DNA of 64,000 bases from Pseudoflavonifractor capillosus (lineage in GTDB: Bacteria > Bacillota > Clostridia > Oscillospirales > Oscillospiraceae). The notes beneath the pieces are model-generated. The model worked only from the letters and a program-made list of their open reading frames with translations, had not been told where the DNA came from and searched no databases. The stretch spans positions 1 through 64,000 of the forward strand of contig NZ_JACJJE010000006.1 of NCBI RefSeq assembly GCF_016899775.1, read 5' to 3'. Shown in pieces: positions 24,020 through 31,835 of the stretch. The translations under genes were made by a program, and so were the position numbers. Position 1 is the first letter of the stretch, and each line of letters begins with the position of its first letter.

Positions 24020-26107
24020 ATGGAAACGAAAGCCACAGATCTCACTGAGCTGTTTGGAAGCATGGTCTTCAACGAGGACGCGATGCGGCAGTACCTCTCC
24101 TCCAATTCCTTCAGCGCCTGGAAGGAGTGCATTGAAAATCAGACCGCGCTGGATCTGGCCATCGCCAACGACATTGCCGACGCCATGAAGCACTGGGCCA
24201 TTGAGCGGGGCGCCACCCATTTCACCCACTGGTTCCAGCCTATGACCGGCTACACCGCGGAGAAGCACGACAGCTTCATCACCCCCGCCCCCGGCGGCAA
24301 GGTTTTGCTGGAGTTCTCCGGCAAAGAGCTGGTCCGGGGCGAGCCCGACGCCTCCTCCTTCCCCTCCGGCGGCCTGCGGGCCACCTTTGAGGCCCGGGGC
24401 TACACCGCCTGGGACCCCACCGCCTACGCCTTCCTGCGGGACAACACCCTGTATATTCCCACCGTGTTTTACTCCTACTCCGGCCAGGTGCTGGATAAAA
24501 AGACCCCCCTTCTGCGCTCCATGGATGAGGTGAGCCGCCAGGCGGTGCGCATCCTGCGCCTGTTTGGGGACACCGAGACCAAGCGGGTCACCGCCCAGGT
24601 GGGCCCCGAGCAGGAGTACTTCCTCATTGACGAGAAGGACTTTGCCAAGCGTATGGACCTGCGCATGTGCGGCCGGACCCTGTTCGGCGCCCCCGCCCCC
24701 AAGGGCCAGGAGCTGGAGGACCACTACTTCGGCGCTATCCGGCCCCGGGTGGCCGCCTACATGCAGGACCTGGACCGGGAGCTGTGGAAGCTGGGGGTCC
24801 TGTCCAAGACCAAGCACAACGAGGTGGCCCCCTGTCAGCATGAGATGGCCCCCATCTACACCGACGCCAACACCGCCTGCGACCACAACCAGATCACCAT
24901 GGACGTGATGAAGAAGGTGGCCCGAAAGCACGGCCTGGTGTGCCTGCTCCATGAAAAGCCCTTTGCCGGCATCAATGGCTCGGGCAAGCATGACAACTGG
25001 TCCTTGGCCACGGACAAAGGCGATAACCTGTTTAAGCCCGGCAGCACCCCCAGCCAGAACGCCCGCTTCCTGCTGTTCCTGGCCGCTTTTGTGAAGGGTG
25101 TGGACGAGTACCAGGACTTCCTGCGCGCCACCGTGGCTTTTGCGGGCAACGACCACCGCCTGGGGGCCCAGGAGGCCCCTCCCGCCGTGGTGTCCATCTT
25201 CCTGGGCGACGAGCTCACCGCCGTGGTGGAGTCCATCATCCACGGCACCGAGTACTCCGACCCCGGCAAGAAGTCCCTGCGGGTGGGGGTGGACGTGATG
25301 CCTCCCATTCCCCAGGACAACACCGACCGGAACCGCACCTCTCCCATGGCCTTCACCGGCAACAAGTTTGAGTTCCGGATGCTGGGTTCCTCCCAGTCCA
25401 TTGCCGGCCCCAACATTGCCCTGAACACTATCATGGCCGAGGAGCTGGAGCAGTTTGCCGATGAGCTGGAGGGGGCGGACGACTTCAACGAGGCCCTGGC
25501 CGCCCTCATCCGCCGGGTGTTCACCCAGCATCAGCGGATCATCTTCAACGGCAACGGCTATGAGGACGCCTGGCTCCAGGAGGCCGCCCGCCGCGGGCTG
25601 TCCAACCTTACCTCCACCGCCGACGCCCTTCCCGTCTACACCGCCGAGAAGAATGTGGTCCTGTTTACCAAGCACGGCATCTTTACCAGGGAGGAGATGG
25701 AGGCCCGCCGGGAGATCCACATGGAGAACTACTGCCATGTGCTCTCCATCGAGGCCAACACCATGGCGGATATGATCAAGCGGGATATCCTGCCCGCCGC
25801 CTCCGCCTACGCCGGGGAGCTGGCCCGCCGGGCCCTGGGCCGGGCCGGCAGTTCCGTCTGCCGGTACGAGACCACCATGGAGAGCCGGATCTCCGAGCTG
25901 ACCGACGAGCTGCTGGCCGCCTGTGAGAAGCTGGAGGCGGACTTGAAGGGGGCTCCGGAGGCCGTCGAGGCCCGGCTGACCTACTTCCACGCGGTTGTCT
26001 TTGAGGACATGACCGCCGCCCGGAAGCTGGCCGATCAGCTGGAGACTCTGGTGGAGCGGAAGGCGTGGCCCTTCCCCACTTACAGCGACATGCTGTTTTA
26101 TATGTGA
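24020..26107 (+). CDS. glnN: Type III glutamine synthetase
   Basis: 695 aa, the size of GSIII enzymes, which are unrelated in length to GSI/GSII. Visible signatures are R-G-A-T-H-F-T-H-W-F-Q-P, F-P-S-G-G-L-R-A-T-F-E-A-R-G, N-E-V-A-P-C-Q-H-E and the N-G-S-G-K-H-D-N-W ATP-site motif. AAGGAG places the start at ATG 24020. It begins 47 nt after asnB with no terminator between, so it should be co-transcribed under the Asn T-box, supplying the glutamine that AsnB consumes. Confidence 0.94.
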   Translation: METKATDLTELFGSMVFNEDAMRQYLSSNSFSAWKECIENQTALDLAIANDIADAMKHWAIERGATHFTHWFQPMTGYTAEKHDSFITPAPGGKVLLEFSGKELVRGEPDASSFPSGGLRATFEARGYTAWDPTAYAFLRDNTLYIPTVFYSYSGQVLDKKTPLLRSMDEVSRQAVRILRLFGDTETKRVTAQVGPEQEYFLIDEKDFAKRMDLRMCGRTLFGAPAPKGQELEDHYFGAIRPRVAAYMQDLDRELWKLGVLSKTKHNEVAPCQHEMAPIYTDANTACDHNQITMDVMKKVARKHGLVCLLHEKPFAGINGSGKHDNWSLATDKGDNLFKPGSTPSQNARFLLFLAAFVKGVDEYQDFLRATVAFAGNDHRLGAQEAPPAVVSIFLGDELTAVVESIIHGTEYSDPGKKSLRVGVDVMPPIPQDNTDRNRTSPMAFTGNKFEFRMLGSSQSIAGPNIALNTIMAEELEQFADELEGADDFNEALAALIRRVFTQHQRIIFNGNGYEDAWLQEAARRGLSNLTSTADALPVYTAEKNVVLFTKHGIFTREEMEARREIHMENYCHVLSIEANTMADMIKRDILPAASAYAGELARRALGRAGSSVCRYETTMESRISELTDELLAACEKLEADLKGAPEAVEARLTYFHAVVFEDMTAARKLADQLETLVERKAWPFPTYSDMLFYM

Positions 26108-26133
26108 TAATTCTTCCTTCTTCTTTTCTTATA

Positions 26134-26171
26134 CTGAAACAGCCGGTTCCGTTTGGAACCGGCTGTTTCAG
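26134..26171. terminator. Bidirectional terminator between glnN and buk
   Basis: A perfect 17-bp stem (CTGAAACAGCCGGTTCC and complement) with GTTT loop between convergent genes. The 26176-26240 DNA behind it resembles 41325-41390. Confidence 0.85.
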
Positions 26172-26241
26172 TTTGCTTGTCAAAAAATTTCTGATGAGAT
26201 GAATCCGCTCAAGTTGGGGCGGAGAAGCTCGAGGGGGCTGG

Positions 26242-27327
26242 TTAAGGGACCAGGGCGCAGGCGGGGTGGAAGGTGTGGACTGCCTCCTCCCCCCGGAGGA
26301 TGCGCAGGGCCCCCAGGGCCAGGGCCTCCATCTCGTTCTCCCCGGGGATGACCACCACCTTCACCAGGTTGTGGAGGTAGTCGATAACCATGCCGGTGAG
26401 CTTTTTGGAGTTGGCCAGCCCGCCGGTGAGGATGACGGCGTCGATGAGCTCGGTGAAGCAGCCCAGCATGATGCCCACCCCCTTGGCGATCTGGAGGGCC
26501 TGGGCCTTGTAGACCAGGGCGGCCCACTCGTCCCCGTTCTCAATGCGCCGCTCAATCTCCTGGCAGTCGTGGGTGCCCAGCAGGGCGGACATGCCCCCCT
26601 CCCCCCGGAGCTTTTTCAGCATCTCCTTCTTGGTGTACTTGCCCGAGTAGCACAGGTCCACCACGTACAGCATGTTCAGGCTGCCGGAGCGGTCGGGGGA
26701 GAAGGGGCCGGCGTCGTCGGACACCGAGTCGATGATCCGGCCGCGGCTGTGGGCGGAGATGGAGATGCCGCCCCCCAGGTGGGCCACTACCAGATTCATA
26801 TCCTCGTACTTCCGCCCCAGGGCCTCGGCGTACTTGTGGGCGGTGGCCCGGGCGTTGAGCACGTGACAGAAGCTGGTGCGGGTGACCTCCTTGAATCCGG
26901 TGACCCGGGCCTCGGGGAGCAGCTCGTCGCTGGTCACCGCGTCATAGATGTATGCGGGGATGTTCAGAGGCTGGGCGAAGGCACGGGCCATGAGGCCGCC
27001 CAGGTTGGAGGCGTGGTCGAACACCGGGTAGTTGCGCAGACAGTCCACCAGGTTGTCGTCCACCACATAGCCCCCAGCCACGATATTGGGGATGATGCCT
27101 CCCCGGCCCACCACGGCGGACAGGGTGGACAGGTCGATCCCCTCCTGTCCCAGCCAGCCCCGTACCAGGGCCACCCGGTAGTCCAGCTGGTCGTACAGGG
27201 TGGGGTAGGGGGCTAGGTCCTGATTGGTGTGGACGATGCTTTTCATGGCCACCTGCCGGTCGTCGTCATAGACAGCGGCCTTGGTGCTGGTGGAGCCGGG
27301 ATTCAGAATCAAGAGGCGGTAGGACAT
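26242..27327 (-). CDS. buk: Butyrate kinase
   Basis: 361 aa of the ASKHA acetate/butyrate kinase family: N-terminal phosphate loop L-N-P-G-S-T-S-T-K, H-L-G-G-G-I-S-I-S-A-H and L-T-G-G-L-A near the C-terminus. It converts butyryl phosphate and ADP to butyrate and ATP. AAGGAG at 27335-27340 supports ATG 27327. 35 nt downstream of ptb on the same strand. Confidence 0.94.
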   Translation of the reverse strand: MSYRLLILNPGSTSTKAAVYDDDRQVAMKSIVHTNQDLAPYPTLYDQLDYRVALVRGWLGQEGIDLSTLSAVVGRGGIIPNIVAGGYVVDDNLVDCLRNYPVFDHASNLGGLMARAFAQPLNIPAYIYDAVTSDELLPEARVTGFKEVTRTSFCHVLNARATAHKYAEALGRKYEDMNLVVAHLGGGISISAHSRGRIIDSVSDDAGPFSPDRSGSLNMLYVVDLCYSGKYTKKEMLKKLRGEGGMSALLGTHDCQEIERRIENGDEWAALVYKAQALQIAKGVGIMLGCFTELIDAVILTGGLANSKKLTGMVIDYLHNLVKVVVIPGENEMEALALGALRILRGEEAVHTFHPACALVP

Positions 27328-27362
27328 ATCGGTTCTCCTTATGGTAAAAACAATAGGATTGA

Positions 27363-28274
27363 TTACGGATTGGACTGAGCCATGGCGGCGGCGATGGCGA
27401 TGGAGTCGTACTTCTCCTCCGGAGCGGCGCTGCGGGAGTTGACGGTGATGGGGACGCAGGCCCCCAGCACCACGCCGGCCATCTTTCCACCGGCCATGCC
27501 GTAGAGGGCCTTGCACATGAGATTGCCCGCCGCGATGGAGGGGACCAGGAAGACGTCCGCATCCCCCGCCACGGGGCTGTGGTAGCCCTTGATCTCCGCC
27601 GCCGCCCGGTCGGTGGCCAGGTCGAAGGAGATAGGCCCCTCCACCAGACAGGGGCCGAAGTTCCCCCGGGCGCCCTCCTCCTTCAAGGCGGCGGCGTCCT
27701 CCGTCTCCGGCATGCGGGGGCTCACCGTCTCCGCGGCGCACAGAATGGCGGCCTTGGGCTGCTCATACCCCAGAAAGCGGCACAGAGACAATACGTTTCG
27801 TAATATTTCACGCTTTTGATTTCGATCTGGAGCGATCACCATGCCCCCGTCGGAGACGAACATCAGCTTGTGGTAGGCGGGTACGTCTAAAATGGCCACG
27901 TGGGACAGCAGCTCCGAGGCCCGGATGCCCGTATCCGGCTGGACCACCGCCCGGAGCAGGGTGCCGGTCTGGAGCATCCCCTTGATGAGTAGCTTGCCCC
28001 GGCCCTGGCGGATCAGGTCCACGGCGCACTGGGCGCACTCCGTCTCGCCGCCGGCCTGCACCAGCGCCTCCTGCGGGACGTCCTCCCCCTGGGAGCGGGC
28101 GATAGAGCGGATGCGCTCCGCGTCGCCCACAAAAATAGGGGAGATCAGCCCATCCCGCCGGGCCTGGAACACGGCCTCCAGGGTGTGCTCGTCATGGGCG
28201 GCGGACACCACCGCCGGCTGGGGGGCGGCCTCCCGCAGCTGCGTCTTCAGCTCCTGAAATCCAGAAATAACCAA
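27363..28274 (-). CDS. ptb: Phosphate butyryltransferase
   Basis: 303 aa of the PTA/PTB family, exchanging CoA of butyryl-CoA for phosphate. Recognisable are the central K-G-M-L-Q-T-G-T-L, the S-D-G-G-M-V-I-A-P loop and the C-terminal L-V-P-S-I-A-A-G-N-L. AGGAGG lies 8 nt before a TTG start at 28274. With buk it finishes butyrate formation from the butyryl-CoA made by the 15.8-19.8 kb operon. Confidence 0.93.
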   Translation of the reverse strand: MVISGFQELKTQLREAAPQPAVVSAAHDEHTLEAVFQARRDGLISPIFVGDAERIRSIARSQGEDVPQEALVQAGGETECAQCAVDLIRQGRGKLLIKGMLQTGTLLRAVVQPDTGIRASELLSHVAILDVPAYHKLMFVSDGGMVIAPDRNQKREILRNVLSLCRFLGYEQPKAAILCAAETVSPRMPETEDAAALKEEGARGNFGPCLVEGPISFDLATDRAAAEIKGYHSPVAGDADVFLVPSIAAGNLMCKALYGMAGGKMAGVVLGACVPITVNSRSAAPEEKYDSIAIAAAMAQSNP

Positions 28275-28314
28275 GGAAATTTCCTCCTGAAAATATGGGT
28301 TGTACGGTAACTGT

Positions 28315-28343
28315 ATTGTATCATTCCCAAAGAGAGAAGTAAA
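28315..28343 (-). promoter_or_regulatory. Promoter of ptb-buk
   Basis: Minus strand TTTACT (28338-28343) and TACAAT (28315-28320), 17-bp spacer. No Rex-type dyad is seen here. Confidence 0.55.
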
Positions 28344-28360
28344 GATTTCCGGGAAAGGAG

Positions 28361-28393
28361 AAAAGCGGGAGCTGCCCCGCAGGGCAGCTCCCG
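28361..28393 (-). terminator. Terminator of the 4Fe-4S aldo/keto reductase gene
   Basis: GGGAGCTGCCC / GGGCAGCTCCC stem; GCTTTTCTCC follows on the minus strand. Confidence 0.75.
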
Positions 28394-28409
28394 GACTTGA
28401 AATTTTGAA

Positions 28410-29429
28410 TCAGCCCCGCCCGGCCAGCACCTGCTGGTAGTCCCGGTAGTTTTCCTCCAGCAGGCGGGGCGTGTCCAGGCCGTAGGGGCACTTGGACATG
28501 CAGGCGCCGCAGTGGAGGCAGTCCTGGATTTTGCCCATCTTCTCCTGCCACTCCGGGGTGAGCCAGCCCTCCGCCGGAGCCCGGCGGAGCATCAGGGACA
28601 TGCGGGCGCAGTTGTTGATCTCAATGCCCGCGGGGCAGGGCATGCAGTAGCCGCACCCCCGGCAGAAGTCCCCGGAGAGCTCCTTCCGGTCCCGGTCGAT
28701 GACCGCCTGGCGCTCCGCCGTCATCTCCGGGGGATTTTTGACGCAGGCCAGGAACTGGTCCAGCTCCCAGTCGTACTGAACGCCCCAGATGGGGACCACG
28801 GAGGGCTGTGTCTCCATGAAGGCGGCCGCCGCCAGCCCGTCCCGGATGAGACCGCCAGCCAGGGCCTTCATAGCGATGAAGCCCATGTCCGCCGCCCGGC
28901 ACTTGTCCACCAGCTCCAGCTCCTGGGGACCAGAGAGGTAGCTGAAGGGAAACTGGAGGGTGTCGTACAGCCCGGAGTCGATGGCCTCGTGGGCCACGGC
29001 CAGCCGGTGGTTGGTGATGGAGATGTGCCGGATCTTCCCCTGGCGCTTGGCCTCCAGGGCGGCCTCGTACAGGCCGTCCTCCCCGCCGGGCTTGGGACAG
29101 AAGGCGGGATTGTGGAACTGATAGATGTCAATATAGTCGGTCTGGAGGGCGCGCAGGCTCTCCTCCAGGTCTTTCCACATCCCATCCGCCGTCACCGCCT
29201 GGGTCTTGGTGGAGATGACGATTTTGTCCCGCATGCCGGCAAAGGCGGCCCCCACCTTCTCCTCGCTGTCCGAGTAGGCCCGGGCGGTGTCGAAGTAGTT
29301 CATGCCACCGTCGTAGGCCCGGCGGAGCAGGGCGACGGCCTCCTCCGTGGTGATGCGCTGAATGGGCAGACAGCCGAAGCTCTGCTTGCCGACCACCAGC
29401 TCCGTGCGGCCCAGTCGTACTGTTGTCAT
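28410..29429 (-). CDS. Aldo/keto reductase with C-terminal 4Fe-4S domain
   Basis: 339 aa. The TIM-barrel part has F-D-T-A-R-A-Y (catalytic Asp and Tyr), S-T-K-T (Lys) and Q-F-H-N-P (His). The C-terminus adds two cysteine clusters, F-C-R-G-C-G-Y-C-M-P-C-P and C-L-H-C-G-A-C-M-S-K-C-P, typical of two 4Fe-4S clusters, so electrons may come from ferredoxin-like donors instead of NADPH alone. The substrate is unknown. AGGAGGAG precedes the ATG. Confidence 0.9.
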   Translation of the reverse strand: MTTVRLGRTELVVGKQSFGCLPIQRITTEEAVALLRRAYDGGMNYFDTARAYSDSEEKVGAAFAGMRDKIVISTKTQAVTADGMWKDLEESLRALQTDYIDIYQFHNPAFCPKPGGEDGLYEAALEAKRQGKIRHISITNHRLAVAHEAIDSGLYDTLQFPFSYLSGPQELELVDKCRAADMGFIAMKALAGGLIRDGLAAAAFMETQPSVVPIWGVQYDWELDQFLACVKNPPEMTAERQAVIDRDRKELSGDFCRGCGYCMPCPAGIEINNCARMSLMLRRAPAEGWLTPEWQEKMGKIQDCLHCGACMSKCPYGLDTPRLLEENYRDYQQVLAGRG

Positions 29430-29476
29430 TGTGTTCTCCTCCTCTGCGTAAAGGTTCTCTTCCCACTCTATTATTA

Positions 29477-29514
29477 AAAACCGGGCCGCCTCTCAGTGTC
29501 AAGAGGCGGCCCGG
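29477..29514 (-). terminator. Terminator of the SpoIID/PG-binding cluster
   Basis: CCGGGCCGCCTCT / AGAGGCGGCCCGG stem followed by TTTTTAAT on the minus strand, close behind the last cluster gene; the other side has AATTTT as well. Confidence 0.88.
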
Positions 29515-29519
29515 AATTT

Positions 29520-30062
29520 TTACGACAGGGGTTCCGCTGTGATAAACAGCTCGTACAGCCGGCTGAGCATATCCCAGGTCTGCCGGTCCATGACTCCGGT
29601 CTCCTCCAGCTGGGCCAGGTTTTGAAGCCACAGGGTGTTCTGGACCGAGGCGTCCCCGTGAACGCCGTCGGCATCTCCCTCGGCGATGCCCTCCAGCCGC
29701 TGGCGGAGCAGCTGAAACATGGTCTGGGGCAAAATCATGGAGGCGCCGGACATGCCCGGCTGCACCTGATAGCCCTCCCCCGGAAAGATGCGGAGGGTGC
29801 GGGGGGGCGCGGACTCCCGCTCCAGATTGATCCAGGCGTCCCGGATGGCGTCCCAGGTCCGCTGGTCCACCACGCCGGTGACGGGAGGCGTCAGCTCCCG
29901 CTGAAACAGCATGACGGCCTCCAGGGTCCGCTCGCCGAAGATCCCGTCCAGCGCCAGCTGGGGCAGAAAATTGTATTTGCCGGCGAGCCGACGGAGCATA
30001 TACTGCAGACTGCGCACCGGATTGGAGAGCATCTCCTCCTCCAGCTGCTGCGGTGTGGTCAT
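29520..30062 (-). CDS. Protein with two peptidoglycan-binding-1-like domains
   Basis: 180 aa. L-Q-Y-M-L-R-R-L-A with L-A-L-D-G-I-F-G-E-R-T-L-E-A-V-M-L-F-Q is a PG_binding_1 repeat (about 18-70); a second, weaker one (V-H-G-D-A-S-V-Q-N-T-L-W-L-Q, about 130-175) follows. There is no signal peptide or membrane helix. It overlaps the preceding gene by 4 nt (ATGA). Likely works with the SpoIID-like partner; spore-related by inference. Confidence 0.82.
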   Translation of the reverse strand: MTTPQQLEEEMLSNPVRSLQYMLRRLAGKYNFLPQLALDGIFGERTLEAVMLFQRELTPPVTGVVDQRTWDAIRDAWINLERESAPPRTLRIFPGEGYQVQPGMSGASMILPQTMFQLLRQRLEGIAEGDADGVHGDASVQNTLWLQNLAQLEETGVMDRQTWDMLSRLYELFITAEPLS

Positions 30063-31294
30063 ACCAGACTCACTCCTTTCTGATCGCTGCTCCCCAGCTC
30101 CAGGTCCTGGCCGGGGAACTGGCCGTGGCGGCTGGAGGCGCCGTAGCGGTACGGGGCGTCCTCCCGGGACATGGCCTGGGCCGCATTCCCCTGGGGAAAG
30201 TTGATGTTGTCGTTGCGCAGGTCCCTCTCGATGCCGGTGAAGTCCCCGTAGATGGAGTACCAGGTCTCCTCGCCCACCACCCCGTCTGCCTGAAGGCCGC
30301 GGCTCTGCTGGTACGCCCGCACCGCCTGGGTTGTTCGAGCCCCATAGACCCCGTCCACGGCCAGATCGGTGAGGGTGGGGTCGAATTCGGCCGCCAGCGC
30401 CAGCATGTACTGGAGCACCGACACGTCTCCGCCCCGGTCCCCCTGGCGGAGAATGCCGGGGTACTGGAAGGAGAAGCCCTGGAACTGCTGGCCCATGCTC
30501 ACCAGCTCGGACAGGCGGCTGAGCCCCACGTACAGGTAGACCATCTTGTACCAGGTGGCTTTGCCCACCACCCCGTCCGCTGTCAGACCGAAGACCGACT
30601 GGAAGGTGCGCACCGCCGACTGGGTTTTCTCGTCAAAGGTCCGGGTCACCGGCCAGAGCTTGGGGATGGCCGGATAGCCCTGGGAGATGCGGTTGAGCAT
30701 GGTCTTCATGGTCACCACATCCGGCCCGGTGGAGCCCAGCCGCAGGGGATAGCCCGGGTAGGACTGGCCCAGGGACTGGACCGGGGCGTTTTCCACCAGC
30801 TCGATGTCGTCCCCGTAGTAGTACCTCAGGATCTCCATGGGGCCGTAGCCCTGCTGGGCCAGCTCCTGGCTGCCCCACTGGGAGAGCCCGGCGCAGGTGG
30901 AGGTGGTGCCGTTGCAGAATTTAGCGGCCAGGGGCTCCACAAAGCCCTCTCTGCGGATGTAGTCGGTGAACATCTCATCCACGGTCCAGCTGATGTTCTC
31001 AAAGATGTTCCGGTCCCGGATAAACTTCTGGTCATAGGCGGTGGAGGAGGTGATCTGAAAGTCATAGCCCCGGCTGGGATAGAACTCGGTGTATACCCGG
31101 TTCAGGGCAAAGGAAGTGATGGCCAGGATGTTGGCCTGAATGGCTGCTGGCTCCCAGGTGGGGTAGATCTCACTGGAGGCCACATTTTTCACATAGTCCG
31201 GAAATGAGACCGTCACATTTTCCGCCCACTCGTCCGGCGGGCCCAGATGTACCGTGATGGTGCGGGGCACGTAGGGGGTCACTTGCACAGGCAT
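30059..31294 (-). CDS. SpoIID-like domain fused to two peptidoglycan-binding domains
   Basis: 411 aa. Residues about 25-170 resemble SpoIID/LytB: V-K-N-V-A-S-S-E-I-Y-P-T-W-E-P-A-A-I-Q-A (with the Glu that is catalytic in SpoIID) and C-A-G-L-S-Q-W-G-S-Q-E-L-A with E-I-L-R-Y-Y-Y. SpoIID strips glycan strands from denuded peptidoglycan during engulfment. Two PG_binding_1 units follow (about 185-265 and 285-360). Unlike SpoIID there is no N-terminal membrane anchor or signal peptide, so it may be kept in the mother cell or exported another way. Second gene of the cluster. Confidence 0.8.
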   Translation of the reverse strand: MPVQVTPYVPRTITVHLGPPDEWAENVTVSFPDYVKNVASSEIYPTWEPAAIQANILAITSFALNRVYTEFYPSRGYDFQITSSTAYDQKFIRDRNIFENISWTVDEMFTDYIRREGFVEPLAAKFCNGTTSTCAGLSQWGSQELAQQGYGPMEILRYYYGDDIELVENAPVQSLGQSYPGYPLRLGSTGPDVVTMKTMLNRISQGYPAIPKLWPVTRTFDEKTQSAVRTFQSVFGLTADGVVGKATWYKMVYLYVGLSRLSELVSMGQQFQGFSFQYPGILRQGDRGGDVSVLQYMLALAAEFDPTLTDLAVDGVYGARTTQAVRAYQQSRGLQADGVVGEETWYSIYGDFTGIERDLRNDNINFPQGNAAQAMSREDAPYRYGASSRHGQFPGQDLELGSSDQKGVSLV

Positions 31295-31303
31295 GGGGAC
31301 ACC

Positions 31304-31696
31304 TCACAGGGTCTGGCCGGTGATCTCCCGGACGTTGTTCTGAATCAGACTGGACTGCCCCTCGTTCAGGGGTTCCAGCTCCATGGACTGGAGGGTCTCC
31401 ACGCCCTGGAAAATCTGAACGCCCTCCACCAGCAGCATGGCGTAGCCAGGATGCTCCGCCCAAACATCGCACACGGCGTATGGGGGGGCGGAGCTGCCCG
31501 GGTGGGTGCTCTCCCCCAGGGCCGGAGTGGAAATGACGACGGGCTTTGTGGCGCCGCTGCGGTCGGTGGCCTGAACGGACAGCAGCTGGTATTTTCCGCC
31601 CGTCCCTCTCTGGGTGACCACCACAGTGGCCCCCTCCACCGGCAGCTGGGCCCGGGAGGTAATAACACGGACCGACAGGGTCCCGGTTCCTTCCAT
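31304..31696 (-). CDS. Carboxypeptidase-regulatory-like beta-sandwich protein
   Basis: 130 aa. G-T-L-S-V-R-V-I-T-S-R-A-Q-L-P-V-E-G-A-T-V-V-V-T begins a CarboxypepD_reg/Ig-like fold, with E-H-P-G-Y and G-V-E-T-L as later strands. No signal peptide. First gene of the cluster, with AAGGAGG upstream. Role unknown; perhaps a structural or adhesive partner of the two peptidoglycan-binding proteins. Confidence 0.75.
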   Translation of the reverse strand: MEGTGTLSVRVITSRAQLPVEGATVVVTQRGTGGKYQLLSVQATDRSGATKPVVISTPALGESTHPGSSAPPYAVCDVWAEHPGYAMLLVEGVQIFQGVETLQSMELEPLNEGQSSLIQNNVREITGQTL

Positions 31697-31782
31697 AAGC
31701 GTTCCTCCTTCCGGCAGACTCCAATATGGGCCCGCCTGTCTTGTTCCATGCTATGCCGGGACGGGGAGGAAGGTGCGGATAT

Positions 31783-31820
31783 AAAAAAACGGAGCGCCGC
31801 TGAGCGGCGCTCCGAAAAAA
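31783..31820 (-). terminator. Terminator of the PrsA-like gene
   Basis: CGGAGCGCCGC / GCGGCGCTCCG stem, 3-nt loop, followed by TTTTTTTAT on the minus strand. Confidence 0.9.
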
Positions 31821-31835
31821 TCGGGATATTTGAGA

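Noticed and set aside
31697-31790. Sigma-E/sigma-K promoter upstream of the SpoIID cluster
   Set aside because: CATA-like -10 candidates exist but the -35 spacing does not fit, so no claim is made.
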